A stretch of 64,000 nucleotides of DNA from assembly GCF_039710355.1 (NCBI RefSeq), contig NZ_JBDKWZ010000013.1, forward strand, positions 146,792 to 210,791. Reading direction: 5' to 3'. A program made the position numbers and the translations under genes. Below, piece by piece: positions 24,587 through 33,975 of this stretch. Within the stretch, counting starts at the first letter, position 1; every line of letters starts with the position of its first letter. The notes beneath the pieces are model-generated. The model was not told the DNA's origin, did no database searches, and saw nothing but the letters and a program-made list of their open reading frames with translations. The DNA is from Rapidithrix thailandica. GTDB taxonomy: Bacteria; Bacteroidota; Bacteroidia; Cytophagales; Flammeovirgaceae.

Positions 24587-24872
24587 GTTAATTCGTGAAT
24601 AATAGTTGAAAATTAAGTTTATTAAATTTATCCCATTACAATGCAAATCCCAGCCTCATTGCAAGAAGCTATTGATTTTTTCATCCGTTTGATTGGAGCA
24701 CTCAAAATTATGACAATCACCGCTAAGCCCTGGGAATTTGCTGTTAAGCTATGGTTAAGTTACTAGTGAACTCCATAGAATCCTCCCCCTGGCAATTTTT
24801 TTTACGCTCTTGACCTATGTTAATGCACAGGTGGAAAATAGTGACTTGTTTTGTGGAAAAATAATGAGTCGA

Positions 24873-25313
24873 ATGAAAAAACAACTACTTTTAATCGCTT
24901 TCACACTACTACTGGTGTTGACTTTGCCAAGCAAGGGAGCTTCCAAAATTCCATCTTTAACTTCATCCAATATGAAATTTACGATTCTGATCTTGTACCG
25001 GGCTAATCATCAATGGCTTTCGCTTAGTCGCGAACAAAGAGGAAAAATTTTTGAGCAAACAGTGCTGCCCCTTGTGGAAAAGTATCAAGAGCATCTGACG
25101 GTTCGTTTTTTTGACAGCGAAGCGCACCATGCCCGTACTTCTGATTTTTTGATCATAGAATGCGATGAGCTAAAGTGGCATTACTTTTTTATAGAAGAAC
25201 TGCGGGACACAGCGTTGTTTGGAAAACCCTATATCGAAGTAAATGATATTATTGTGGGGCATGAAAACGGCTTTCAGGAATTTGAAGAAGCGGCAGAAAA
25301 AAATCAGCCATGA
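24873..25313 (+). CDS. darcynin family protein with an N-terminal signal peptide
   Basis: A 146-residue protein whose last 112 residues match darcynin, a small conserved family of unknown function: MKFTILILYRANHQWLSLSR, VRFFDSEAHHARTSD, IIECDELKWHYFFIE, ELRDTALFGKPYIEVNDII and GFQEFEEA. Family members usually begin at the position of Met34. Here an upstream ATG at 24873 (also 24864) adds a typical signal peptide (MKKQLLLIAFTLLLVLTL, then PSKGAS), so this copy seems exported. The alternative start at 24972 would give the classic cytosolic form. I favour the longer form because the extension is so signal-like. Confidence 0.75.
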   Translation: MKKQLLLIAFTLLLVLTLPSKGASKIPSLTSSNMKFTILILYRANHQWLSLSREQRGKIFEQTVLPLVEKYQEHLTVRFFDSEAHHARTSDFLIIECDELKWHYFFIEELRDTALFGKPYIEVNDIIVGHENGFQEFEEAAEKNQP

Positions 25314-25773
25314 CAAACCTACCGATTTTGTAGGAAAATGCAGAGGTTTGTGGTAAAATAGAGAATATGAAAATTTTCGGAAGAGAAGTCCACAAAGACA
25401 TTATTGCAGTGGCTGTGATTTTGTTGACCATTTTCATTTGTTACATGATTTTTATGTGACAATATACCCATCACTTGCAGTGAACCACAAAGGGTTTCCG
25501 CAATTCTGCAGTAACCCTGAATATTTATACATTCAAGGAAAAACCTGTCTGTAAGAGGCTCATATAGTGAAGCCTTCTTTTTTGGAAATTTCAGCATCGG
25601 GAATAAAGCTGATTTTTACTAGTGATAATTATATTTAAGAGTAATTAAAAATACCTATTACTACTTGTTTATTACAAGGCCGTATTTCAAAGGAATATGT
25701 AAGAAATATCCTGAAGGTGCTTTCGTAAGTAGGGTCAAAATGTTTGCAAAGATAAACCCAACCCCTACTTACT
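25314..25773. other. 460-base gap holding one possible microprotein
   Basis: No gene above 31 codons. It contains the 30-codon frame described at 25367, and AGGGTT/AACCCT complementary hexamers around 25490-25515. The rest is AT-rich with no recognised element. Confidence 0.4.
25367..25459 (+). CDS. possible 30-residue single-pass membrane microprotein
   Basis: An ATG-initiated frame encodes a basic/polar head (MKIFGREVHKD) followed by an uninterrupted hydrophobic helix (IIAVAVILLTIFICYMIFM) and a stop. The N-in, single-span layout is typical of real bacterial microproteins. It lies 53 bp downstream of the darcynin gene in the same direction. Random open frames of this size are common, so only the composition supports it. 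Confidence 0.35.
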   Translation: MKIFGREVHKDIIAVAVILLTIFICYMIFM

Positions 25774-26304
25774 ATGAATCCAGCCAAGTTTACAAAAAGT
25801 CTTTTGTGCTCTCTATTACTCATTTTTGCATTGAGCTCCTGTTCGAAAAAGGATCCGGACCCGGTGAAAAATGAAATTACCGTGGATAACCAAACGTATT
25901 CCTTATTGGATGGTTATATCATTGATTACGGGGCCTACGATATGCATTATAATTTTGACTTCTACATTGGAGACTCAGACTATGACGAAGACAAAGAGGA
26001 CTTTGTCGACCCAAGCATGATCATCTATATAGAGCTTTTTTCTCCGGGAACAACGGAATTTAAAGCGGGTACTTATGAATTTATTGCCAGTTCGAATAGC
26101 TCTGTCGACCGGGAAGGTAAACATTTCTTTGAGTTTGGAGTATTTGCTACAAAAGGGGAAAGTGAGCTGTATGTTGAAGGCGGAACAGTAAAAATAACCA
26201 AGGTAACCTCAGAGCATTATTTTGAAATCCATTACGACCTCATTTTGGAAAATGGAAAAATCTTAAAAGGCGATTACCGTGGAGAACTTACTTATTTTAA
26301 ATAG
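25774..26304 (+). CDS. hypothetical lipoprotein
   Basis: A 176-residue lipoprotein of no recognised family. The signal ends with a good lipobox (FALSSCSKKDPDP; Cys about 23). The mature part is acidic and strand-rich, with a short Asp/Glu-rich stretch (GDSDYDEDKEDFVD) near residue 70 that could bind calcium. The pattern (ITVDNQTYSLLDGYIIDYG ... FEIHYDLILENGKILKGDYRG) resembles small surface-lipoprotein domains of Bacteroidota. A strong bidirectional terminator separates it from beta-mannosidase. Confidence 0.75.
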   Translation: MNPAKFTKSLLCSLLLIFALSSCSKKDPDPVKNEITVDNQTYSLLDGYIIDYGAYDMHYNFDFYIGDSDYDEDKEDFVDPSMIIYIELFSPGTTEFKAGTYEFIASSNSSVDREGKHFFEFGVFATKGESELYVEGGTVKITKVTSEHYFEIHYDLILENGKILKGDYRGELTYFK

Positions 26305-26348
26305 CTATTGATGTTTAGCGTCATGGGTGATCGAATTTACCTATTCAC

Positions 26349-26388
26349 AAAAAAAGCACCTACAGAACTATCGGTAGGTGCTTTTTTT
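26349..26388. terminator. bidirectional terminator
   Basis: Perfect 15-bp arms, 26349-26363 and 26374-26388 (A7-GCACCTAC and its complement), with a 10-nt loop and T-runs on both strands. It lies between the lipoprotein and beta-mannosidase genes, which converge. Confidence 0.92.
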
Positions 26389-26409
26389 GTAAGCTGGAGC
26401 ATGGGGAAA

Positions 26410-29001
26410 TTATGCTTTCTTGCTATTTTTTACATCTGTCAGCGATTTGATTTTTAAAGCTTCCACCGGGTTTTCAAGTGTTTTTTGAGTGTTGATGAAG
26501 ATTTCTTTGGTTTGTCCGGGTAGTAAATCAAAATAATTTTCAGAAAAGTGGATCTCATCACTTTTCATTTCCAAAAAGACTCCTTTAGCCAATTTATCGG
26601 TCTGTAAAGTCAATACATAACCCTTTTCCGTTTTCTTGAAGTTGGCAGTGATTTTCGGTTCGGATAGCTTCAAGTCTTTTGGTTCCACAAAATAGTACAG
26701 GTTTTCAACAAGCACTTTTCCTTCTTTAACCAGTTTTGCTGAAAAGACAACTTTTTTCTTAGAGCGGCCTTTCAATAGTTTCCGGGTATCGATTTGGTAC
26801 ACTTGCTGGCTTTTGTTCGGAGCGATGGTCAAAGGCGCACTTTCTTCCCATATCACCTTTCCTTCCAAGTCCAATAAGCTTAATTTCAATTCGCCGGTTT
26901 CTTCTTGTAATTTGTCAGAAACAGCATATACTTTGAATACTTTATCTTCTTCAGCCGGAGACAAAAGGATGGGTTCGAATCCGTCCCGAACCGCATAATG
27001 ACTGGCTTTCCACCGGCCGAAATAATCGACAGAAGCCCATGACATGGTGGGCCAACAGTCATTCAGTTGCCAATAAAGCGAACCCATACAGTGTGGCATG
27101 TTTCTGCGATGCGCTTCCGTAGCAGTTTTCAAGGCTTGTGCTTGCATTAACTGGCTCAAATAGGCAAAATCTTCGAAGTTTTTAGGCTTGGGAAAATAGC
27201 GAAGAATATAACGCTTCATCATTTCATTGCCATTGATATCCTTCCCGATCCATGGCATATTGCTCCGTTGGCGGTGCTCCATTATTTCAGAACGGTAGGC
27301 GAGGTCCTCCTCGTTGGCAAATGCCCGGATGGTTTTCATCTCAGGTAATGCTTGTACTCCGTATTCGCTGACAAAGCGGGGTACATTTTTTCCAAAATCC
27401 GAAAAAGGTGCTTCGGCAAACCAAATCGTCCAGTCGTGTTCATCGCCTGATTTACGGTCTGGCAACTTATCGCCAACTGACGAAGGCGAAGAGGCCCAAT
27501 ATTCCAATTCAGGATCGAAGCTTTTTACTGCGTTGGGTAAAATATTATAAAAGATTGTTTCGTAATCTTTCCAGATTTTTTCGGCAATTTCCGGGGCATA
27601 GCCCTCTTTCCAGCCCCACTTGTGCCAAGCGATCAGGTTTTCATTATTTCCACACCACAAAGCCATACAAGGGTGGTTTTGCAAGCGTTTGACGTTGTAT
27701 TCCGCTTCTTTTTGAATATTGGCTAAATGCAGAGAGTCTCCGGGTTGTTCGGAACAAGCAAACATAAAATCCTGCCATACCAGGATACCATTCTCGTCAC
27801 AAAGGTCGTAAAACAAATCATCCTCGTAAGTGGCGCCTCCCCATACCCGAAGCATGTTCATATGAGCTGCTTTGGTATCCTCCATGATCCGTTGAAAGGT
27901 TTCTCTGGTTTGGTTGGGTAAAAAGATTTCCGAAGGAATATAATTGGCCCCTTTCATAAAGACCGGGACACCGTTCAGTTTAAAGTAAAAAGAGTGGCCT
28001 GTAGCATCTTTCTCTTGTACCAATTCGATTGTACGTACTCCGATTTTCTCGGAGAGCTCGTCAATGAGGCTGCCTCCTTTTTTCAAGCGAAAATCCAGTT
28101 GGTATAAATGAGGTTCGCCCAAGCCATGGCTCCACCAAAAGTTGGGTTGATTGATCTCAAACTCAAAAGGAATTTTGTTATAACCTGCTTTTAGTTGGAC
28201 CGGCTTGCTTACAGGGATGGTACGGTCGCTTACCCAAAGTTCCACATTTGCCTGAAAGGCTTTTGCCGCTTCAATTTCCAAATAAGCGGTGTAAGTGGCT
28301 TTGGTTTCAGAAATGGAGTCCGCTTTCACAAAGACATTTTCCCAACGGGCATCGTCCCAGGCCCGCAGTTTCACCGGTTTGCTAATACCACTGGTCACGA
28401 TACGCGGCCCCCAGTCCCATCCGAAGTGATAGAGAGGTTTCCGGGTAAACACACTGGTGCGTTCTCCTTTAGGGGCTAATTCATTGTCATTGCGTATCTC
28501 ATAGTCCACCTGAATCAGCTTTTTCATTCCTTCGTTGACAGGCGAGTGAAAGTACACTTTCAACGTGTTTTTGCCATTTTTCAAGAGCGGTTTGATCGAA
28601 GCTTGCCAGGCAACAAACATATTATCTGCCTCGATGATTAAGGAATCATTCAGGTAGACATCGGCATAAGTGTCCAGCCCTTCAAATACCAATTCTACAT
28701 TTTGCTTGCTCAACAATGTATTATCTACGGTGAATTCACTTTGGTATTCCCAGTCTTCTCGTTCCACCCATTGAATTTGATCTTCGTTTTTCCGGTGGAA
28801 GGGGTCGGGAATCAGCTTGTGATTCAATAAATCGGTTTGAACGGTTCCCGGTACCTTGGCTTCCAGCCATTTCTCATCGGACGATTTTTTAAAGGTCCAA
28901 TTCTGATGAAGTTCGATTTCAGTTAGTTGTTCCGTTGATTTCCCGCAGGAAATACATCCCAATAAAATTCCTGTCAGTAGAAACAGTGTTAGATTTTTCA
29001 T
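26410..29001 (-). CDS. glycoside hydrolase family 2 beta-mannosidase, lipoprotein
   Basis: An 863-residue exo-beta-mannosidase that removes terminal beta-mannose from mannan- or glycan-derived oligosaccharides. I use the ATG at 29001 (lipoprotein signal, GILLGCISCGKS); the frame extends to 29088 without signal character. Order: sugar-binding domain (residues 20-190, ENWTF-like start, WVEREDWEYQSEF), Ig-like sandwich, then the TIM barrel with acid/base Glu in WCGNNENLIAW and nucleophile Glu in FVSEYGVQALPEM, and C-terminal sandwiches. The lipid anchor places it at the periplasm or cell surface. No SusC/SusD pair is adjacent, so it is not in a classic polysaccharide locus. Confidence 0.92.
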   Translation of the reverse strand: MKNLTLFLLTGILLGCISCGKSTEQLTEIELHQNWTFKKSSDEKWLEAKVPGTVQTDLLNHKLIPDPFHRKNEDQIQWVEREDWEYQSEFTVDNTLLSKQNVELVFEGLDTYADVYLNDSLIIEADNMFVAWQASIKPLLKNGKNTLKVYFHSPVNEGMKKLIQVDYEIRNDNELAPKGERTSVFTRKPLYHFGWDWGPRIVTSGISKPVKLRAWDDARWENVFVKADSISETKATYTAYLEIEAAKAFQANVELWVSDRTIPVSKPVQLKAGYNKIPFEFEINQPNFWWSHGLGEPHLYQLDFRLKKGGSLIDELSEKIGVRTIELVQEKDATGHSFYFKLNGVPVFMKGANYIPSEIFLPNQTRETFQRIMEDTKAAHMNMLRVWGGATYEDDLFYDLCDENGILVWQDFMFACSEQPGDSLHLANIQKEAEYNVKRLQNHPCMALWCGNNENLIAWHKWGWKEGYAPEIAEKIWKDYETIFYNILPNAVKSFDPELEYWASSPSSVGDKLPDRKSGDEHDWTIWFAEAPFSDFGKNVPRFVSEYGVQALPEMKTIRAFANEEDLAYRSEIMEHRQRSNMPWIGKDINGNEMMKRYILRYFPKPKNFEDFAYLSQLMQAQALKTATEAHRRNMPHCMGSLYWQLNDCWPTMSWASVDYFGRWKASHYAVRDGFEPILLSPAEEDKVFKVYAVSDKLQEETGELKLSLLDLEGKVIWEESAPLTIAPNKSQQVYQIDTRKLLKGRSKKKVVFSAKLVKEGKVLVENLYYFVEPKDLKLSEPKITANFKKTEKGYVLTLQTDKLAKGVFLEMKSDEIHFSENYFDLLPGQTKEIFINTQKTLENPVEALKIKSLTDVKNSKKA

Positions 29002-29156
29002 AATGTAAAATTCTCCGCTTGCATTGATGGTCTGTAAAAAACGGCCTTCTGCACCTGTAAAAAGCAATAGGGGAAAAGGCTGAATCAAAAAGTAGTGGAA
29101 AATTACACTGTGCAGGCAGGATACGGAAATTTTTGGGTGATATTTTTACCAAGAAA

Positions 29157-30221
29157 TTAGTCGTCCTTTAAAATAGGGGAAAGTCGTCCCCTGCTAATTT
29201 TTATTTTATTGTTCATAATGTAAAACCATAAAGGAGGGATTAAAGAGAGCAGCATCATGCCCGGATAGCCTGTAGGCATCTGTGGACTCTCTTCGTGGTG
29301 GCGCAGGATCTGGTACTTTCGACTGGCCAAATAATGATGGTCGGAATGACGGGATAATTCAAACAACATCAAACGGCCAAGGATATGGTTGGAATTCCAG
29401 GAGTGGACAGGCCGGGTACGTTCATAATGGCCGGAGGACGTTTTTTCCCGGACCAACCCATAATGCTCAATGTAATTAACGGTTTCCAATAGCAAAATGC
29501 CCATCAAAGCCGCCAATAAGTACCATAACAAGACTTGTCCGCCAAATCCCGCATAAATCACTACTAACAACCCCAGTTGTATAGCCTGGAAGCGGAGCAT
29601 TTCGTTGCGGAATGACCAAAAAGGAACCGCTTTCTTTTCCAGGCGTTTGGTTTCGATTTTCCAGGCTGACCGGTATCCCCACAGGATGGAGCGTATCCAA
29701 AAAGTATATACGGCTTCCCCTAAACGCGCGGAGGATGGGTCATCGGGTGTTGAAACATTTTTATGATGTCCCCGGTTGTGTTCAATGATAAAATGCATAT
29801 AGAGGGAGGTCAACAATAAGGCTTTGGCCAAGAAGCGTTCGTGTGAAGTACTTCTGTGGCCGAGCTCATGTGCGACATTGATACCCAAGCTTCCACAAAG
29901 TACACCCATGGACATTGTCAAACCCAGTTTTTCATAGAGAAGTAATGTAGTGCCGGCAAGCGTTGTCAAAAACCAGCCTAAAAAGAGGTATTGAGTGGGA
30001 ACGATCAAATAGAGAATCCAATCGTATACGGGATCATTTTTATGCAGTTCTTCCTGGACTTTTTCCAAATTACGGGTATCCGGAGGAAGAAAAATTTCCA
30101 TAAAAGGAATCAATCCAAAGGCATAGATTACGGGCAAATAGCTCCATGCTCCATAGTTTGTCAAGGCAATCCAAAAAGTAAGGGGTAAGGAATAGGCTGC
30201 GAAATATTTCAATGTATTCAT
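29157..30221 (-). CDS. AlkB-type alkane/fatty-acid-like membrane hydroxylase
   Basis: A 354-residue integral-membrane di-iron monooxygenase. I start at the ATG at 30221 (MNTLKYFAAYSL); the frame opens at 30248. Several hydrophobic helices surround the histidine boxes HELGHRSTSHE, EHNRGHHKNVSTPDDP, NYIEHYGLVRE and HSDHHYLASRKYQ, the full set of ligands expected for alkane 1-monooxygenase. Such enzymes hydroxylate the end of medium-chain alkanes with electrons from a rubredoxin or ferredoxin reductase. No rubredoxin gene is near. The substrate may instead be a fatty-acid or terpene chain. It sits 155 bp downstream of beta-mannosidase's start, without obvious shared function. Confidence 0.9.
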   Translation of the reverse strand: MNTLKYFAAYSLPLTFWIALTNYGAWSYLPVIYAFGLIPFMEIFLPPDTRNLEKVQEELHKNDPVYDWILYLIVPTQYLFLGWFLTTLAGTTLLLYEKLGLTMSMGVLCGSLGINVAHELGHRSTSHERFLAKALLLTSLYMHFIIEHNRGHHKNVSTPDDPSSARLGEAVYTFWIRSILWGYRSAWKIETKRLEKKAVPFWSFRNEMLRFQAIQLGLLVVIYAGFGGQVLLWYLLAALMGILLLETVNYIEHYGLVREKTSSGHYERTRPVHSWNSNHILGRLMLFELSRHSDHHYLASRKYQILRHHEESPQMPTGYPGMMLLSLIPPLWFYIMNNKIKISRGRLSPILKDD

Positions 30222-30589
30222 AGCGGACAAATGTGGGTTCTTTCTCAAGTTACCGATTCTTTCAGAGAAATTAAAGTCTTCAAACCTCCTTCTGGTTTAC
30301 TTAAGTTGTTGTTTTTGATTTCTTTGTAGAAGTATGTGATGGTGTGAAATGATGAAGAGGTGAAGGCCTTCGCTAACTAACAAAAACCATATTCCTCTAC
30401 TGGTTTTTTCAAAAAAGTGGTTGTCAGTTCATACTACGTAAATAGGGTACGGTCTCCCAAATTATCTTTGTTGTAACTCGAAATCAGGAGAAGAAATGGA
30501 AGGTTTACTTGGTTTTTTGCCAGGCTTCTTTTCTGAAAATCGCGGTTTAGTACTTTAAAAACACAGCACCCATTTTTAATTTTTTCCGG
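30222..30589. other. divergent intergenic region
   Basis: No gene in 368 bases. A plus-strand TATCTTTG (30463-30470) matches the Bacteroidota -7 consensus and could start transcription of the DUF2167 pair, with a leader of about 115 bases. No -33 box at the right spacing was seen. Confidence 0.35.
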
Positions 30590-31483
30590 ATGAAAAAAAA
30601 CATATTCCTTTTTACTTTATGGGTATTGATGGCCCAACTTGGTTATAGCCAACATGACAGCCTGAATTTTGACACTATTTACAAGCAGCATTTGGACAGC
30701 CTCAATCAATCGTTTTATTTTCAGTTTGGAGAAGTTACCTTAAAAGAAAATCTGGCTTGTTTGGAAGTCCCGGCAGGGTATAAGTACCTGGATGCCGAAC
30801 AAAGCAAGTATGTGATGACGGAATTATGGGGCAATCCACCTTCCGATTGCTTGGGGATGTTGTTTCCGGAAGAGATGTTTCCGCTCAGTGATTCCTTTAC
30901 CTACGCCATCGAAATCACCTATTCGGAAGAAGGGTATATCGATGACAAGGGGGCTCAGGAACTCGACTATGAAATTTTATTGGAAGCAATGAAGCAAAAC
31001 ACGGCAAAGGCCAATGAGGCCCGGGTACAACAAGGGTATGAAAGCATTGAGTTGGTGGGCTGGGCTGCTCCTCCGTATTACGATGCCCGGGACAAAAAGC
31101 TGTATTGGGCCAAAGAGTTGAATTTTGGCGGGGGGTCGATCAATACTTTAAACTATAATATCCGGATTTTAGGCCGGAAAGGTTTTCTGAATTTGAACGT
31201 CATCGGAGAGATGAATGTATTGCCTAGGGTTCAAAAGGATATAGAGTCAATCTTGGCAGGAGTTAACTTCAGTGAGGGGTACCGTTATAATGATTTCAAT
31301 CCGGAAATGGACCCTGTAGCGGCATATGGTGTGGGTGGTTTGATTGTAGGCAAAGTGCTGCCCCATTTAGGTTTTGTTACCTTTTTTACCAAATTCTGGA
31401 AATTTATCGCTATTGCGATTTTGCTGCTTCTCTTTACACTGTTAAAAAAAATTGCGGAGACTTTTGTAAGAGTTGGCGGATGA
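30590..31483 (+). CDS. DUF2167 family membrane-anchored protein, first copy
   Basis: A 297-residue exported protein with DUF2167 features: signal peptide (WVLMAQLGYSQ), then YKYLDAEQSKYVMTELWGNPP, YAIEITYSEEGYI, IELVGWAAPPYYDA and LNYNIRILGRKGFLNLN, and a C-terminal membrane segment (TKFWKFIAIAILLLLFTL) with a short cytoplasmic end. The family is widespread, membrane-anchored and functionally unknown. A second copy about 70% alike by eye follows 191 bp later in the same direction, so a local duplication has occurred. It may be cotranscribed with that copy. Confidence 0.85.
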   Translation: MKKNIFLFTLWVLMAQLGYSQHDSLNFDTIYKQHLDSLNQSFYFQFGEVTLKENLACLEVPAGYKYLDAEQSKYVMTELWGNPPSDCLGMLFPEEMFPLSDSFTYAIEITYSEEGYIDDKGAQELDYEILLEAMKQNTAKANEARVQQGYESIELVGWAAPPYYDARDKKLYWAKELNFGGGSINTLNYNIRILGRKGFLNLNVIGEMNVLPRVQKDIESILAGVNFSEGYRYNDFNPEMDPVAAYGVGGLIVGKVLPHLGFVTFFTKFWKFIAIAILLLLFTLLKKIAETFVRVGG

Positions 31484-31674
31484 AGCATTGGTAGAGGAAA
31501 AGGGGCTGGGTTGCCTTTCCCTCAAAGGTATGACCCGGCCACTCGGAGACGTATTTTCCTGACAACCGGGCCGTTGCGGAATGCTCTAAGGTAAAAATTA
31601 CATTTAACCGAGAAAATATTGTATGATCGTTCCCTTTTAATCTGTATACATTATGGTACCATAAAACTTTTTTT

Positions 31675-32565
31675 ATGAAAAAATCAACTACTCTACTCAC
31701 CATCCTGTGCTTTTGGCTTGTACAGCTTGGATATGGCCAAGAAGACAGTTTGCAACTGGAAGCTTTATACCAACAGTATGCAGACAGTATTAACCAATCC
31801 TTTCAATTCCAACACGGAGAAGTTTCCCTTCAAGGAGATTTGGCATTGTTGAAAGTGCCTAAGGGGTATAAGTACCTGGATGCCGAACAAAGTAAATACG
31901 TGATGGCAGATTTGTGGGGCAATCCGCCTTCCGAATGCCTGGGTATGTTGTTTCCGGAAGAGACATATCCTTTGAGCGATCATTTCACTTATGCCATTGA
32001 AATCACCTATTCGGAAGATGGCTATATTGAGGACGAAGACGCTCAGGAACTCGACTATGATGAACTTATGGAAGAAATGAAAAGCCAATCCGTAGCCATC
32101 AATGAAGCGCGTATAGAACAGGGATATGGGGCGATAGAACTGGTAGGTTGGGCTTCCTCTCCATTTTACGACAGTAAAAACAAAAAACTTCACTGGGCGA
32201 AGGAGTTGAAGTTTGAGAGCGATTCGGCCAATACCTTGAATTATAACATCCGTATCTTAGGTCGTAAGGGCTATTTGAACCTTAATGTGATTGGTGAAAT
32301 GGATGTGTTGCCTATGGTAAAGCAAGACATTGACCCGGTGTTGGCAAGTGTCGATTTTAAGGAAGGGTACCGGTATAGCGAATTCAATCCGGATATCGAC
32401 CAAGTAGCAGCGTATGGGGTAGGAGGGTTAATTGCCGGGAAGGTCCTTTCGAAAGTAGGGTTTCTTGCCGTACTGGCCAAGTTTTGGAAGTTTATCGCCA
32501 TTGCCGCAGTGGGATTGATATCTGCTTTGCGAAAGAAAATTGCCGGAATATTTTCAGGAAATTAA
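31675..32565 (+). CDS. DUF2167 family membrane-anchored protein, second copy
   Basis: A 296-residue paralogue of the preceding gene with the same order of signal peptide, DUF2167 core and C-terminal membrane helix. The cores are nearly identical around YKYLDAEQSKYVM and LGRKGYLNLNVIGEMDVLP. Differences cluster in the first 45 mature residues and the last 25 residues, where the cytoplasmic tail differs (ISALRKKIAGIF instead of TLLKKIAETF). The duplicate is intact, so both copies are probably used. A terminator follows. The function is unknown. Confidence 0.85.
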   Translation: MKKSTTLLTILCFWLVQLGYGQEDSLQLEALYQQYADSINQSFQFQHGEVSLQGDLALLKVPKGYKYLDAEQSKYVMADLWGNPPSECLGMLFPEETYPLSDHFTYAIEITYSEDGYIEDEDAQELDYDELMEEMKSQSVAINEARIEQGYGAIELVGWASSPFYDSKNKKLHWAKELKFESDSANTLNYNIRILGRKGYLNLNVIGEMDVLPMVKQDIDPVLASVDFKEGYRYSEFNPDIDQVAAYGVGGLIAGKVLSKVGFLAVLAKFWKFIAIAAVGLISALRKKIAGIFSGN

Positions 32566-32604
32566 TTGGCTGCAAGGATAAAGTTGTCGGTATGGTTTGC
32601 AATA

Positions 32605-32645
32605 GAAAAAACGGTTGGGAGCGTACCCCTCCAACCGCTTTTTCA
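32605..32645. terminator. terminator after the DUF2167 pair
   Basis: CGGTTGG (32612-32618) pairs with CCAACCG (32631-32637), flanked by an A-run and a T-run, so it may also end the convergent dehydrogenase gene. Confidence 0.8.
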
Positions 32646-32705
32646 TTTAATCCTATATTCAAGTATTTTTATATTTACACAAGTAAGTTCCGTGGTTTTC
32701 TCTAT

Positions 32706-33662
32706 TTATACGGACACTGTTTTTAATTTTTTGAGATTGTCCAGCATGTCTTGGGTCATGGCTGCCAAGTCATACTCCGGTTTCCAGTCCCAATCGTCCC
32801 GGGCTTGTTGATCGTCTACAGAGTTTGGCCAGGTATCTGCAATGGCTTGACGAAAATCGGGTTGATAGCGAATGCTAAAGTCCGGATAATGTTTCTTGAT
32901 TTCCTCGTAAATTTCCTTAGGAGAAAAGCTCAATGCACCCAGGTTATAAGAGGTATGCACAGAGATTTTATCAGCTTCCGCTTCCATCAATTCCAAAGTA
33001 GCGCGTACCGCATCCGGCATGTACATCATGGGCAAATATGAGTCTTCCGAAAGAAAACATTCTAACTCTTTGCCTTCTATTGCTTTATGATAGATGTCCA
33101 CCGCATAGTCTGTAGTTCCTCCTCCCGGAAGGGCCTTGTAGCCGATCAGACCCGGATAACGCAAGCTTCGTACATCCACCCCGAACTTTTCAAAATAGTA
33201 CTGGCACCAAAGTTCACCGGAAAGCTTACTGATTCCATATACGGTATTGGGTTCCATCACGGTCTTTTGCGGAGTGTTATCGCAAGGAGTGGTCGGGCCA
33301 AACACTGCGATGGAACTGGGCCAATAGATTTTTTTCAGTGATTTTTCTTTGGCAAGGTTCAATACGTTCAATAATCCGTTCATATTGATGTCCCAAGCTT
33401 GTACGGGATTCTGCTCCCCTCTGGCCGAAAGGATCGCTGCAAGATGATAGATTTGAGTTACCTGATATTTGTCTACCAATGCTGAAAACCGTTCCGCATC
33501 TTGAATATCCAATAATTCAAACGGACCTTCACTGGCTTCTTGGGGTTGCACAATATCGGTAGCAATTACCTGCTCTTCTCCAAAAAGGTCTTTAAGTGCC
33601 GTAGTCAACTCTGAACCTAACTGACCGTTTGCACCCGTGACTAAAATTGTGTCTTTCTTCAT
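32706..33662 (-). CDS. L-threonine 3-dehydrogenase of the short-chain/epimerase type
   Basis: A 318-residue NAD-dependent dehydrogenase of the extended SDR superfamily, oxidising L-threonine to 2-amino-3-ketobutyrate. The Rossmann loop is VTGANGQLGSEL, and the catalytic triad is in IYWPSSIAVFG and YGISK. The stretches LAAILSARGEQNP, PGLIGYKALPGGGTTDYAVDIY and SEDSYLPMMYMPDA match the UDP-galactose-epimerase-like threonine dehydrogenases known from Flavobacterium and Thermoplasma, which separate them from sugar epimerases. I use the ATG at 33662; a TTG at 33668 precedes it. A TATCTTTG box lies upstream on the minus strand. No 2-amino-3-ketobutyrate lyase (kbl) is adjacent. Confidence 0.88.
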   Translation of the reverse strand: MKKDTILVTGANGQLGSELTTALKDLFGEEQVIATDIVQPQEASEGPFELLDIQDAERFSALVDKYQVTQIYHLAAILSARGEQNPVQAWDINMNGLLNVLNLAKEKSLKKIYWPSSIAVFGPTTPCDNTPQKTVMEPNTVYGISKLSGELWCQYYFEKFGVDVRSLRYPGLIGYKALPGGGTTDYAVDIYHKAIEGKELECFLSEDSYLPMMYMPDAVRATLELMEAEADKISVHTSYNLGALSFSPKEIYEEIKKHYPDFSIRYQPDFRQAIADTWPNSVDDQQARDDWDWKPEYDLAAMTQDMLDNLKKLKTVSV

Positions 33663-33717
33663 TACCAAACTTGTGTGCTTAATGTTTAAGGATTAAAAAA
33701 TGAAAAACAATTGGCTA

Positions 33718-33745
33718 CAAAGATAAAAGAAGGATTCTCAATCAA
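33718..33745 (-). promoter_or_regulatory. candidate promoter of the threonine dehydrogenase gene
   Basis: On the minus strand, TATCTTTG (33725-33718) lies 17 bp after a TTG (33745-33743). Transcription would begin about 50 bases before the ATG. Confidence 0.45.
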
Positions 33746-33975
33746 TGACAGATTTCCCGACATTTTCATAGAAGAGGTACCAGGCATTTGCCGGATGCTG
33801 AAGCAGTTGTGAAGAGGAGGCGGGTGGTTTTCGTGTGAAACGGGAATGTATCCGGAAGTATTTCCGGCTTTTCTTGTTCTTTTCTCAGGTTTCATGTAAT
33901 TTTTAATTACGACCTGAAAACTGTCAATAGGTGTAGGAAAAAGTAGGAGATGTATCACCTAAACCAACACAAAAA

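Noticed and set aside
254..24827. Shared 13-mer TATGTTAATGCAC at 254-266 and 24815-24827
   Set aside because: A 13-base match between two places in 64 kb of AT-rich DNA is expected by chance.
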